Positions 51,356-60,115 of a DNA stretch of 64,000 nucleotides are shown here, in pieces. The position numbers and the translations under genes are program-made. Source of the DNA: Kribbella sp. ALI-6-A (lineage in GTDB: Bacteria; Actinomycetota; Actinomycetes; Propionibacteriales; Kribbellaceae); NCBI RefSeq assembly GCF_001984195.1, contig NZ_MTQN01000010.1, positions 310,001-374,000 on the forward strand, read 5' to 3'. How positions within the stretch are numbered: position 1 is the stretch's first letter; each line of letters starts with the position of its first letter. Under the pieces are notes generated by a model. The model worked only from the letters and a program-made list of their open reading frames with translations. It was not told the origin of the DNA and did not search any database.

Positions 51356-52105
51356 ATGTTCCCAAGAATCGCCCTGCGCGCCGCCGCGATCTCCGCGGCG
51401 TCCGCGCTGGTGCTGGTCGGAGCGGCGAACTCCGCCTCCGCCCACGTCACTGTCTCCTCACCCGACGCCAAACCCGGCGGCTACGCGAAGCTGGTCTTCC
51501 GGGTGCCGACCGAGTCCGACACCGCCAGTACGACGAAGCTGGTCGTCTCGTTGCCGAAGGATCATCCGTTCGCGTCGGTCGGGGCGCAGGTGAAGGACGG
51601 GTGGAAGGTGGTCAAGACGACCGAGACCCTGCCTTCGCCGGTGAAGGTCGGCGACGTCACGCTGACCAAGGCGATCACCACCGTCACCTGGACGGCGGCC
51701 GGCCCGGGCATCCCGGCCAACGACTTCGACGAGTTCGCGCTGTCGGTCGGGCGGCTGCCGGAGGGCGTCGACTCGTTGAGCTTTCCGGCGGAGCAGACCT
51801 ACAGCGACGGTGAGGTGGTGAAGTGGGCGGAGGTCGCCGCGAACGATTCCGACAAGCCCGAGCACCCGGCGCCGTCGCTGAAGCTGGCCGCCGCGATCAC
51901 TCCGGTGGCCGCGACGACTGGCGACGACGATGACGACGAGGCGGGCTCGGACGTGCTGGCCCGGTCGCTCGGCGGAGCCGGTCTGCTGCTGGGGCTGATC
52001 GCCCTCGGACTGGCGCTGCGCCGCCCTCGTAGCGGGGCAACAGACGCCCCGGCTGCTGCCTCCGGCGCGGGATCGTCCGCGGGCTCCGGAACCGAGGCCA
52101 AGTAG
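51356..52105 (+). CDS. YcnI-type copper-binding protein (DUF1775)
   Basis: 249 aa. Signal peptide ends at SASA, leaving His as the first mature residue (HVTVSSPDAKPGG), as in YcnI proteins where this His and a Trp bind Cu(II). DUF1775 domain to about 170, a linker with an Asp run (about 183-190), then one C-terminal transmembrane helix (about 200-222) anchoring it outside the membrane. ATG at 51356. Overlapping operon with CopC and CopD follows after 2 bases. Confidence 0.9.
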   Translation: MFPRIALRAAAISAASALVLVGAANSASAHVTVSSPDAKPGGYAKLVFRVPTESDTASTTKLVVSLPKDHPFASVGAQVKDGWKVVKTTETLPSPVKVGDVTLTKAITTVTWTAAGPGIPANDFDEFALSVGRLPEGVDSLSFPAEQTYSDGEVVKWAEVAANDSDKPEHPAPSLKLAAAITPVAATTGDDDDDEAGSDVLARSLGGAGLLLGLIALGLALRRPRSGATDAPAAASGAGSSAGSGTEAK

Positions 52106-52107
52106 CC

Positions 52108-52650
52108 GTGCGACCGCGAGCCCGATCCCACGCGCCGCGCCTGCGCAGAGCGGTCGCTGTCCTGGCCGCGTCGCTGCTCGTCCTGGTGGGTTCCACCGGG
52201 ACGGCGGCGGCGCACGCCAAGCTCGACTCGATGACGCCCGGCGACGGTACGACGATGGCCGTGCCGCCGACGCAGGTGGTGCTGACCTTCAACGAGCCGG
52301 TCGGCAGCACCGGCGCCGAGCTGCAGGTGAAGTCGCCGAGCGGCGTGAACGTTGCCTCCGGCGCGATCCAGGTGGTCGACAACACCGTCACGCAGCCGGT
52401 CGGTGCGATGGTCGAGACCGGCCGGTACCAGGTCGACGCCCGGATCGTGTCGGCCGACGGCCACCCGATCACCGTCACCGCGTCCTTCACCGTCACCCAC
52501 GCCGGTCACGACCCGAACCAGCCGGTCACCCCCACCGCGAACACCGACGGCGGCAACTCCAACGTCGTCACGATCATCGCGATGTCCCTGGTGATGCTGG
52601 TCGTGGTCGCGCTGGCCGTCGTCATCGTCCGCCGCCGCCCGGCCGCATGA
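52108..52650 (+). CDS. CopC-domain copper-binding protein
   Basis: 180 aa. Signal peptide ends AAAH so that His becomes mature residue 1 (HAKLDSMTPGDGT). Second ligand region SADGHPITV (Asp and His). These form a Cu(II) site typical of single-site CopC. A C-terminal transmembrane helix (about 150-172) anchors it. GTG start 2 bases after the YcnI stop; its stop overlaps the CopD ATG by 4 bases. Confidence 0.92.
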   Translation: MRPRARSHAPRLRRAVAVLAASLLVLVGSTGTAAAHAKLDSMTPGDGTTMAVPPTQVVLTFNEPVGSTGAELQVKSPSGVNVASGAIQVVDNTVTQPVGAMVETGRYQVDARIVSADGHPITVTASFTVTHAGHDPNQPVTPTANTDGGNSNVVTIIAMSLVMLVVVALAVVIVRRRPAA

Positions 52651-53696
52651 ACAACGCGCCGCTCGGCCCGCCACGCGAGGGCGACGCCGTCGACTCGTCC
52701 GCGCCGGCGGGCCTCGCGGGCCGGCTGGTGCTCGGGGTAGTTGCCTCGGGCATCGTCGTGTTGGTGGTGGCGCTGCTCGCCGCCGGAGGTGCGCCGAAAC
52801 CGTTGCCCGGTGGACTGACCGGCGCGAGCATGCCCGTGTCCTGGGCGGTGCCCGTACTGCGGCTGATCGCCGACGCCGCGGCGGTCGTCTGTGGTGGCGC
52901 GGTGCTGGCCGCCGTACTGTTGCTGAAGGCGGACGACGGCGGAAAGCTCGGACAACAAGGGCTTCGAGCGGCTCAGGACGCGGCAGTGGCAGCCGGGGTC
53001 TGGGCAGTGGCGAGCATCGGCGGCTTGATCACCACCGCGTCGGTCATCCTCGGCGTTCCGCTCGCGCACCTGTCGTCGCACGCGGAGCTGGCCGGATCGC
53101 TCGACCAGGTACGTGCCTTGGCCGTCGTGGTCGCGCTGACCGCCGTACTGGCTGTTGTGCTCAGCGGCTGCCACACCGTCGCGACCGCACGAGTCGCCCT
53201 GGTGTTGACGGCCGCGGCACTGATCGGCCCGTTGCTCACCGGGCACGGCGCGATCGAGCGGACCAACCCCTGGTCGGTGCTCGCGACCGGCTCGCTGGTC
53301 GTCCACGTCTTCGCGGCGGTCGCGTGGATCGGTGGGCTCGGTGCGTTGGTCCGCTACACCCGCGACCGCCCCGCGATCGAGACTTTCAGCCGCCTCGCGC
53401 TGGTCTGCGCCGTCACGATCGGCGCGACCGGCCTGCTCACCGCCGAGATCCACCTCGGCGGCCGCGAGGAGGGCTGGGGACTCATCACCCAGTGGGTGAC
53501 CACCGGGTACGGCGCGCTGGTGTTCGCGAAGGCCGTCGCGTTCGCCGTACTGGTCGCGATCGGGTGGTGGCACCGCCGCGCCACGTTGCCTGCGCTCGCG
53601 GACCGGCCCGCGCTGTTCTACCGGCTCGCCGCGGTCGAGCTGCTGGTGATGGCCGGCACGGTCGGCCTGGCCGTCGCGCTGTCCCGGACGCCCTGA
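52647..53696 (+). CDS. CopD-domain copper importer
   Basis: 349 aa with eight to nine transmembrane helices. Conserved CopD features include HVFAAVAWIGGLGALVRYTRD (His and Trp in a helix, about 215-235) and C-terminal KAVAFAVLVAIGWWHRRATLP. Takes copper from CopC into the cytoplasm, probably for cuproenzymes. ATGA overlap with copC shows translational coupling. No copper sensor or P-type ATPase gene is in the window. Confidence 0.92.
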   Translation: MNNAPLGPPREGDAVDSSAPAGLAGRLVLGVVASGIVVLVVALLAAGGAPKPLPGGLTGASMPVSWAVPVLRLIADAAAVVCGGAVLAAVLLLKADDGGKLGQQGLRAAQDAAVAAGVWAVASIGGLITTASVILGVPLAHLSSHAELAGSLDQVRALAVVVALTAVLAVVLSGCHTVATARVALVLTAAALIGPLLTGHGAIERTNPWSVLATGSLVVHVFAAVAWIGGLGALVRYTRDRPAIETFSRLALVCAVTIGATGLLTAEIHLGGREEGWGLITQWVTTGYGALVFAKAVAFAVLVAIGWWHRRATLPALADRPALFYRLAAVELLVMAGTVGLAVALSRTP

Positions 53697-53733
53697 TCGG
53701 CGTACGACAATCGGTGATTCGTCAACAGTCTCG

Positions 53734-53739
53734 TATGCT
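53734..53739 (+). promoter_or_regulatory. -10 box (leaderless) of MarR gene
   Basis: TATGCT 6 bases before the ATG at 53746. Confidence 0.5.
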
Positions 53740-53745
53740 GGCTGG

Positions 53746-54243
53746 ATGGCAGAGGTGCGGTGGCTGGACGCGCGCGAGGCGCGGGTGTGGCAGACCTACC
53801 GTGACGCGCACCGGGAGTTGCTGGCGGCACTCGAGGCCCGGATGACGGCGAACGGCGGTCTGTCCGCGGCCGACTACGCCCTGCTGCACCCGCTGTCGAC
53901 CTCCGAGGACGGCATCCTGCGGACCCGCGAGCTCGGCCGCTCGGTCGGCTGGGAGCGCAGCCGGTTGTCCCACCAGGTCAGCCGGATGGAGAAGCGCGGC
54001 CTGGTGGTCCGGGAGGAGTGCCCGTCCGACGCTCGCGGCTCGATGGTCCGGATCACCCCGGCCGGGCGCGCGGCGATCGAGGCCGCGGCGCCGGACCACG
54101 TCGACGCCGTCCGGAGCTACTTCTTCGACCACCTCTCCCGCGCGGAGCAGGACCAGCTGGCGGGTCTGCTCGACCGGGTGCTGCAGGCTCTGCCGCAGCG
54201 TGATCTGTGCCGCACCGACGGCGCGGCCGACGTCGACGACTGA
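53746..54243 (+). CDS. MarR-family transcriptional regulator
   Basis: 165 aa. Winged helix about 45-115: LLHPLSTSEDGILRTRELGRSVGWERSRLSHQVSRMEKRGLVVREE followed by wing DARGSMVRITPAGRAAI (shown in parts). Dimerisation helices at both ends. Leaderless ATG. It precedes the FMN reductase gene whose promoter carries two palindromes, likely targets of this or a related regulator. Confidence 0.92.
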   Translation: MAEVRWLDAREARVWQTYRDAHRELLAALEARMTANGGLSAADYALLHPLSTSEDGILRTRELGRSVGWERSRLSHQVSRMEKRGLVVREECPSDARGSMVRITPAGRAAIEAAAPDHVDAVRSYFFDHLSRAEQDQLAGLLDRVLQALPQRDLCRTDGAADVDD

Positions 54244-54347
54244 CGCGACGCTGGCGTTTCCGCAGGTCAGAGCACCTTTCGGGCGCCTTCTGGCGCGCCG
54301 GCCCCATCCGCTCGACCTCATGCGGAACGGGCAGGGAAGACTGTGGG

Positions 54348-54375
54348 TTGACATGTCATCCAAGAGTGCTATTTT
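54348..54375 (+). promoter_or_regulatory. Promoter of FMN reductase gene with TGACATGTCA palindrome
   Basis: TTGACA (54348-54353), 16-base spacer, TATTTT (54370-54375). The -35 lies in a perfect 10-bp palindrome at 54349-54358. Confidence 0.65.
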
Positions 54376-54392
54376 TGGTGATGTATCACCAA
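54375..54392. promoter_or_regulatory. Operator-like palindrome TTGGTGA-TGTA-TCACCAA
   Basis: Perfect 7-base arms immediately after the -10 box, at the expected transcription start; suits repression by a MarR- or HxlR-type dimer. Confidence 0.65.
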
Positions 54393-54417
54393 CACCCCTC
54401 TCTTCGAAGGACCTGAC

Positions 54418-54987
54418 ATGCCCAAGATCGCGATCATCCTCGGCAGCACCCGCCCGGGCCGCAACGGCGAGGCCGTGGCCCGCTGGGTGCTCGACATCGC
54501 CAAGCAGCGCGGTGACGCCGAGTACGAACTGGTCGACATCGCGGAGTACAAGCTGCCGCACCTCGACGAGGCGATTCCGCCGTCGATGGGGCAGTACACC
54601 CAGCCGCACACGCTGGCCTGGGCGGAGAAGATCGCCTCGTTCGACGGCTTCGTGTTCGTCACCCCGGAGTACAACCACTCCACCTCGGGCGCGCTGAAGA
54701 ACGCGATCGACTTCCTGTTCGCCGAGTGGAACAACAAGGCCGCCGGCTTCGTCAGCTACGGCTCCGTCGGTGGCGCCCGTGCGGTCGAGCACCTGCGCCT
54801 GGTGATGGGCGAGCTGAAGGTCGCGGACGTCCGCGCCCAGGTCGCGCTGTCGCTGGCCACCGACTTCAAGAACTACAGCGAGTTCGCCCCGGCCGACTAC
54901 CACGTCGCCGAGGTCGGCGCGATGCTCGACCAGGTCGTCGAGTGGAGCGGCGCCCTCGCCCACCTGCGCCAGCCGGCCGCCGTCTGA
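54418..54987 (+). CDS. NADPH-dependent FMN reductase-family flavoprotein
   Basis: 189 aa, flavodoxin-like fold. FMN phosphate loop GSTRPGRNGEAV (about 8-19) and TPEYNHSTSGALKNAIDFL (about 80-98) are the family signatures. Reduces flavin, quinone, azo or nitro compounds with NAD(P)H. ATG at 54418 has AAGGA upstream. Its controlled promoter and the preceding MarR gene suggest induction by electrophiles or phenolics; that is inference. Confidence 0.93.
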   Translation: MPKIAIILGSTRPGRNGEAVARWVLDIAKQRGDAEYELVDIAEYKLPHLDEAIPPSMGQYTQPHTLAWAEKIASFDGFVFVTPEYNHSTSGALKNAIDFLFAEWNNKAAGFVSYGSVGGARAVEHLRLVMGELKVADVRAQVALSLATDFKNYSEFAPADYHVAEVGAMLDQVVEWSGALAHLRQPAAV

Positions 54988-55021
54988 TCTTTCTCTCGGT
55001 TTTTCGGCCCCGCGCCGAGAT

Positions 55022-55068
55022 ACTCCCCCGTTCGCTGTCGCCGTGGCAGCGAACGGGGGAGTTCTGCG
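55022..55068 (+). terminator. Strong intrinsic terminator
   Basis: Perfect 16-bp stem ACTCCCCCGTTCGCTG with 9-base loop and a TCTGCGTTT tail after the FMN reductase gene. The remaining bases to 55198 hold a GTGAC-N5-GTCAC repeat (55125-55139) and no gene. Confidence 0.8.
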
Positions 55069-55197
55069 TTTCCGGCGGGACGCAAAGGTGGTGGTGACTG
55101 CCAGTATGCGGAGGTAGTTACGCGGTGACACGCCGTCACGGACCGCAAGGGTTCGCCGGGGCGGAAAGAATGAGTGCGGTTCAGATGCGCGCTGAAT

Positions 55198-55226
55198 TTG
55201 ACAACGATTTTCATTAACGGCAGGAT
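55198..55226 (+). promoter_or_regulatory. Promoter of the ABC/biosynthesis operon
   Basis: TTGACA (55198-55203), 17-base spacer, CAGGAT (55221-55226). The -35 is embedded in the Zur-like box. Confidence 0.5.
55199..55213. promoter_or_regulatory. Zur-like operator
   Basis: TGACAACGATTTTCA: 13 of 15 positions agree with the actinomycete Zur box TGAAAATGATTTTCA (7-1-7 palindrome); right half perfect. AT-rich in a G+C-rich genome and 66 bases before the first gene. Confidence 0.6.
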
Positions 55227-55278
55227 CGACGCCGGCGGGGGGAGCTCGCCGGGACCATCGCACCGTGAGGGAAAACTG

Positions 55279-56817
55279 ATGTCCGAAGCGCTGAACAGAC
55301 GTGGATTCCTGGGGCTGGCCGGGGGACTGGGGCTCGCCGCGATCGCCGGGTGTGGCAGCGGTGGTGGGGAGCAGGCGGTGGCCCAGCCGCAGCAAGGGGG
55401 CCGGCTGCGGGCGGTGTTCGCGGGTGGTGGCGCCAAGGAGGTGCTCGACCCGCACGTGCAGAGCTTGTTCGTGGACATCGCGCGGCACAAGGCGATCTAC
55501 GAGAAGCTGGTCGAGCTCGGGCCGGATCTCAAGCCGGTGCCGCGGCTGGCGGAGAAGTGGGAGCCGGACGCGCAGGCCGCGACCTGGCGGTTCACGCTCC
55601 GGGACGTCACCTGGCACAACGGCAAGCAGTTGACCACCGACGACGTGCTCTACAGCCTGGCCCGGATGGCGGATCCGGCCGCGCCCGAGCGGGTCGCGCA
55701 GTCGTCGTTGGCGGCGCTTGACCTGAAGCGGTGCCGCGCCGTCGACAAGCGCACGGTCGAGCTGACGCTGACCGCGCCCAACGCCGAGTTCCCCGCGCTG
55801 CTGGCCGGGATCGGCACGCAGATCGTGCCGGACGGCTTCAAGGACCCGACCAAGCCGATCGGCACCGGCGCGTTCACCTTCGTCTCCTTCGAGGCCGGAC
55901 GCTCCATGGTCGCCAAGCGGTACGCCGACTACTGGGACGGCGCCGCCCGGATCGACGAGCTGCACCTGCTGTCCGCCGATGCGGAGGCGCGGGCCAACGC
56001 GCTGCAGGGCGGCCAGGCGGAGTACGCGAACGACATGACCGCCACCTTCGCGCGCACCGCGGAGGCCGGCCGGACGGTGAAGATCGTGGCCGCCAAGGGC
56101 AGCACGATGCAGGCGTTCGTGATGAAAACCGACCAGGCGCCGTTCGACAACCCCGACGTCCGGATGGCCTTCAAGCTGCTGGTCGACCGGCAGCGGCTGG
56201 TGGACGTCGTACTGGCCGGGCGGGGCGTGGTCGGCAACGACCTGTTCGGCAAGGGATACCAGTACTACCCGGCCGACCTGCCGCAGCGCGAGCGGAACCT
56301 GGACGAGGCGAAGGCGCTGCTCAAGAAGGCCGGTCTGCTGAACAAGGAGATCGAGATCTTCACCGCCGACGCGTCGGCCGGTTTCGTCGAGGCGGCGACG
56401 CTGCTGGCCGAGCAGGCCGGTGAGGCCGGAGTGAAGCTGAAGGTGACCACCGGCAGCTCGCAGACCTACCAGAAGGACCTCCTGACCAAGGGTGCGATCG
56501 GCAGTCACCGGTCCGGCGCGATGCCGATCCCGCAGTACGTCACCGACCGGCTGCTGTCGAAGTCGCCGTTCAACGTGACGCACTGGCGCCGGCCGGCCTT
56601 CGACGCGGCGTTCGCGGCGGCCCAAGTGCTGACCGACGAGACCGCACGGGCGGCGAAGTACGGCGAACTGCAGAAGACGCTGCACGACGAGGGCGGGATC
56701 CTCGCCTGGGGTCACCCGGACTTCCTGGTCGCGGTGTCGGCGAAGGTGCAGGGCGTGCAGGCAGTACCGCCGAACACGGTGGACTCGGGCCGGTTCGACA
56801 AGGTGTGGCTGGCCTGA
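55279..56817 (+). CDS. Substrate-binding lipoprotein of Opp/nickel/metallophore-type ABC importer
   Basis: 512 aa. Signal carries twin arginine (NRRGFLGLAGG) and a lipobox IAGC (Cys25), so a Tat-exported lipoprotein. SBP_bac_5 (family 5) fold: WEPDAQAATWRFTLRDVTWHNGK and PFDNPDVRMAFKLLVDRQRLV are typical. Members bind di/oligopeptides, nickel or metal-chelator complexes such as staphylopine (CntA). ATG at 55279 follows GTGAGGGA. First gene of a run of at least eight closely spaced or overlapping genes under a Zur-like promoter. Confidence 0.9.
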   Translation: MSEALNRRGFLGLAGGLGLAAIAGCGSGGGEQAVAQPQQGGRLRAVFAGGGAKEVLDPHVQSLFVDIARHKAIYEKLVELGPDLKPVPRLAEKWEPDAQAATWRFTLRDVTWHNGKQLTTDDVLYSLARMADPAAPERVAQSSLAALDLKRCRAVDKRTVELTLTAPNAEFPALLAGIGTQIVPDGFKDPTKPIGTGAFTFVSFEAGRSMVAKRYADYWDGAARIDELHLLSADAEARANALQGGQAEYANDMTATFARTAEAGRTVKIVAAKGSTMQAFVMKTDQAPFDNPDVRMAFKLLVDRQRLVDVVLAGRGVVGNDLFGKGYQYYPADLPQRERNLDEAKALLKKAGLLNKEIEIFTADASAGFVEAATLLAEQAGEAGVKLKVTTGSSQTYQKDLLTKGAIGSHRSGAMPIPQYVTDRLLSKSPFNVTHWRRPAFDAAFAAAQVLTDETARAAKYGELQKTLHDEGGILAWGHPDFLVAVSAKVQGVQAVPPNTVDSGRFDKVWLA

Positions 56818-57756
56818 ATGCGGGCCTACGCGGCCCAACGGGCTGCTCTCGCGGTGCTCCAGCTCGCCGTCCTGTCGGTGCTGGTGTTCGTGCTGACCTC
56901 GCTGCTACCGGGTGATGCGGCGGACATGCGGTTCACCGAGACGCTGACGCCGGAGCAGGTCGCGTCGCTGCGGGCGCAGCTCGGGCTGGAGCAGCCCGCG
57001 ATCGAGCGGTTCGTCACCTGGGCCGGAAACGTGCTCAGCGGTGATCTCGGGACGTCGCTGATCAGCGGCGGTCCGGTGCTGGACATCGTGAAGGCCTCGG
57101 TCGGGGCGACGCTGGTGCTCACGCTGGCCACGCTCGCCGTCGTCGTACCCCTGGCCGTTGCCCTGGGCATCTTGATGGGGACGCGGGAGAACGGGCGGCT
57201 GGACCGGACGATCACCTCGATCACGCTGGCGCTCAGCGCGATCCCGGACTTCGTGATCGCGGTCGTGCTGGTGGCGGTGTTCTCGCTGAAGCTCGGGTGG
57301 TTGCCGGCGACGTGGGTCGGTGGCGATCTGCTGGCGAACCCCGTGTTGCTGGTGCTGCCGGTCGGCGTACTGCTCGGGCGGACGGTGTGTCTGCTGTCGC
57401 GCCAGGTGCGGGCGGGCACGATCAACGCGCTGCACGCGGACTACGTCGTCCAGGCTCGGCGGCTCGGGGTGCCGAGGCGGCGCGTGCTGATGCGGCACGT
57501 GCTGCCGAACGCCGCAGTGCCCGGCGTACAGGAGCTGGCGCGGACCGGCGACACGTTGCTCGGTGGAGTGCTGGTCGTGGAGGCGATCTTCGCGATCCCG
57601 GGCTTCGCGACCGCGCTGGTGGACGGGGTGGAGACGCGTGACCTGCCGGTGGTGCAGGGGCTGACGCTGGTGCTCGCGGTCGCGGCGCTGGTGATCAACC
57701 TCGGCGCGGACCTGGTCTGCAACCGGCTCGTCCCGCGGACGGAGCTGCTGCGATGA
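56818..57756 (+). CDS. ABC transporter permease (DppB/OppB type)
   Basis: 312 aa, six transmembrane helices, starting at the base after the binding protein stop. Family marks: FVLTSLLPGDAADMRF after helix 1 and the EAA cytoplasmic loop QARRLGVPRRRVLMRHVLPNA (about 216-236), followed by EAIFAIPGFATALVDGV. Forms the membrane channel with the next permease. Stop overlaps the next start by 4 bases. Confidence 0.93.
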   Translation: MRAYAAQRAALAVLQLAVLSVLVFVLTSLLPGDAADMRFTETLTPEQVASLRAQLGLEQPAIERFVTWAGNVLSGDLGTSLISGGPVLDIVKASVGATLVLTLATLAVVVPLAVALGILMGTRENGRLDRTITSITLALSAIPDFVIAVVLVAVFSLKLGWLPATWVGGDLLANPVLLVLPVGVLLGRTVCLLSRQVRAGTINALHADYVVQARRLGVPRRRVLMRHVLPNAAVPGVQELARTGDTLLGGVLVVEAIFAIPGFATALVDGVETRDLPVVQGLTLVLAVAALVINLGADLVCNRLVPRTELLR

Positions 57757-58556
57757 GAGCCCGTACGCCGATCGCCGTGTCGCTCGTCCTCGTGCTCGTC
57801 CCGTTGCTGGTGGCGGTGTTCGGGCCGTTCGTGCCGTTGGACGCGGAGCCGGGGTTGCCGTACGAACGGGGTCCGGGGCATCCGTTGGGGACCGACGGCC
57901 TGGGCCGTGACGTCCTGCAGTTGCTGCTTGCCGGTGGTCGGACCGCGCTCGGGATGGCGCTCGGCGCGGTCGCGATCGCCTATCTGGTCGGCGGTCTGAT
58001 CGGACTGGTCGCGGCGTCGACCCGTCATCGCTGGCTCGACGAGTTGCTGATCCGTCCCCTGGACGTGTTGCTTCCGCTGCCGTCGCTGCTGGTGATCAGC
58101 GTCGTCGCCGTCGGCTGGCGGGCGTCGGCGCTCGCCATCACGCTCGCGGTCGCCGCCGTCAACGTTCCGACGGTCGCGCGACTCGTGCGTGCTGCCGCGC
58201 TCGATGCGGCCAGCAGTCCGGTGGTCGAGGCGCTGCGCATGCAACGCGAGAGCTGGTTCGGCATCCATCTCGGGTACGTCGGTCGAGCGGTGCTCGGGCC
58301 GGTCGCGGCCGACATCGGGACCCGGATCACGCTGGCGGTCTTCCTGGTCGCGTCGGTCAACTTCCTCGGCCTCGGGCTGAGTCCGACCGCTGCCGACTGG
58401 GCCGTCAGTGTTTCGCGCAACCGGGAGGGTCTGCTGCTGCAGCCCTGGGCGGTGCTCGCTCCCGCGCTGCTGCTGGTCGCGTTCACCCTCGGGTTCAACC
58501 TGCTGGCGGACCGCTTGGTTCATCGGACCCGCCGGATGGCCGAGGTGTCGCGATGA
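57753..58556 (+). CDS. ABC transporter permease (DppC/OppC type)
   Basis: 267 aa, six helices. N-terminal GPGHPLGTDGLGRDVLQLLLAGGR is the hallmark of OppC-type permeases; EAA loop EALRMQRESWFGIHLGYV. Pairs with the upstream permease. ATG overlap GATGAG with both neighbours indicates strict co-translation. Confidence 0.93.
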   Translation: MRARTPIAVSLVLVLVPLLVAVFGPFVPLDAEPGLPYERGPGHPLGTDGLGRDVLQLLLAGGRTALGMALGAVAIAYLVGGLIGLVAASTRHRWLDELLIRPLDVLLPLPSLLVISVVAVGWRASALAITLAVAAVNVPTVARLVRAAALDAASSPVVEALRMQRESWFGIHLGYVGRAVLGPVAADIGTRITLAVFLVASVNFLGLGLSPTAADWAVSVSRNREGLLLQPWAVLAPALLLVAFTLGFNLLADRLVHRTRRMAEVSR

Positions 58557-60115
58557 GTCCGGCAGCTGATGAGCCGCTCGTCCGGGTCCGGGGGCTTGGT
58601 GCCACCGCGGCGTCCTCCATCCTCGTCGACCAGGTGGACTTCGACGTCTGGCCCGGACAGGTCACCGCGCTCGTCGGGGCCTCGGGGTCGGGCAAGACCA
58701 CGTCCGCTCTGGCGCTGCTCGGGGAGCACGGGGACCGGGTCGCGCTCTCCGGGCTGGTAGAGGTCGCGGGGGAGGTGATTGTCGACGGCAACGGTGTCAC
58801 CGGAGCGGCCGACCACGTCAAGGGACGGGTCGTCGCGTACATGCCGCAGCATCCGGGCAGCGCGCTGAATCCGGCGCGGCGGATCGGCGCCGGGTTCCGT
58901 GAGCTGGAGAAGCTGCATCACCCGGGGGAGAGCGTGGTCGCCGAGGCGCTGCGGGCGGCGCAGGTGCCGGGCGACCGGAAGACACTGCGGCGGTTCCCCC
59001 ACCAGTTCTCCGGTGGACAGCGGCAGCGGATCGCGTTGGCTCAGGCGCTGACCTGCCGACCGCGGGTCCTGGTCCTCGACGAACCGAGCACAGGCCTCGA
59101 CTCGATCACCCGGCTGCAGCTGGTCGGCGAGTTGCACCAGTTGGCGGGCGAAGGGCTCGGGATCCTGCTGCTCAGCCACGATCTCGACCTGGTCCGGGCC
59201 CTGGCCCATCACGTCGTGGTGCTGGATGCCGGACAGGTGATCGCCGCGGGCGGCCACGAGGTGCTGCCGACCGCGCCCGACCTGCCGGCGGGGCGAAGGC
59301 TCGCCGGTCACGAGACGCCGTTGCTCCAGGCAACGAAACTCTCGGCGCGCCTCCGCGGACGGGAGCCGATTCTGCGCGAGGTCGATCTCGGCGTGCCACC
59401 GGGCGCCTGTGTCGGCGTGGTCGGGCGATCCGGGAGTGGAAAGACGACACTCGCGCGCTGCCTGGCCGGCCTGCACGAGCGGTACTCCGGCGAGATCACG
59501 CTCGACGACCGGACCCTTCCGGTCCTGCGTAAACGCTCCCGCGAGCAGAACCGGCGCGTCCAGTACGTCTGGCAGGAGGTCCGTGGATCGTTCGACGAAC
59601 GGCGTCCGGTCGTCGAGCAGGTCGCGCGGACGGCGCGGCGGCTCCGAGGGCTGCAGCCGCAGGAGGCGAAGGCCGCGGCGGTCGCGACCCTGGCGCGGCT
59701 CGGTGTGTCCGCGGCGATCGCCGACCGGCCGCCGAGCCGGTTGTCCGGCGGCGAGCTGCAGCGCGCCGCCCTGGCTCGCGCGCTGCTGGCCGAGCCCGAC
59801 GTCCTGATCTGCGACGAGATCACCACCGCGCTGGACGAGCGCGGCACCGGGCTGGTCGTCGAGCTGTTGCTCGAGCTGAAGGAGCAGGGCACCGCGCTGG
59901 TCTGGATCAGCCACGACCTCGGGCTGGTCTCGGCCGTCGCCGACGACGTGCTGGTGATCGACGCCGGCCGGATCGTCGAACAGGGACCACCGGTGACCGT
60001 GATGACCAACCCGTCCACCGAGGTGGCCCGGCGGCTGGTGAGGGCCGCCCGGGTCGGACACCAACCGCCTCCGCCCGTGCTGACAACCAGTGCCGACACG
60101 AGGAGCAACCCGTAG
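58553..60115 (+). CDS. ABC transporter ATPase with two fused nucleotide-binding domains
   Basis: 520 aa. First domain: Walker A GASGSGKTTS (about 42-51), signature FSGGQRQRIALAQ, Walker B VLVLDEPSTGLD. Second domain from about 265: Walker A GRSGSGKTTL, signature LSGGELQRAALAR, Walker B VLICDEITTALD. Corresponds to OppD and OppF (or CntD and CntF) in one chain and powers the importer. Stop TAG and the next GTG share one base. Confidence 0.94.
   Translation: MSPAADEPLVRVRGLGATAASSILVDQVDFDVWPGQVTALVGASGSGKTTSALALLGEHGDRVALSGLVEVAGEVIVDGNGVTGAADHVKGRVVAYMPQHPGSALNPARRIGAGFRELEKLHHPGESVVAEALRAAQVPGDRKTLRRFPHQFSGGQRQRIALAQALTCRPRVLVLDEPSTGLDSITRLQLVGELHQLAGEGLGILLLSHDLDLVRALAHHVVVLDAGQVIAAGGHEVLPTAPDLPAGRRLAGHETPLLQATKLSARLRGREPILREVDLGVPPGACVGVVGRSGSGKTTLARCLAGLHERYSGEITLDDRTLPVLRKRSREQNRRVQYVWQEVRGSFDERRPVVEQVARTARRLRGLQPQEAKAAAVATLARLGVSAAIADRPPSRLSGGELQRAALARALLAEPDVLICDEITTALDERGTGLVVELLLELKEQGTALVWISHDLGLVSAVADDVLVIDAGRIVEQGPPVTVMTNPSTEVARRLVRAARVGHQPPPPVLTTSADTRSNP

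Noticed and set aside
55125..55139. GTGAC-N5-GTCAC inverted repeat as an operator
   Set aside because: Short G+C-rich arms, 60 bases upstream of the -35, weak compared with the Zur-like site.
53722..56838. 1038-codon open frame on the minus strand across MarR, FMN reductase and the binding protein
   Set aside because: Opposite strand of three clear genes; composition (Arg, Val, Gly, Asp, Gln) is that of antisense reading in G+C-rich DNA, with no domain.
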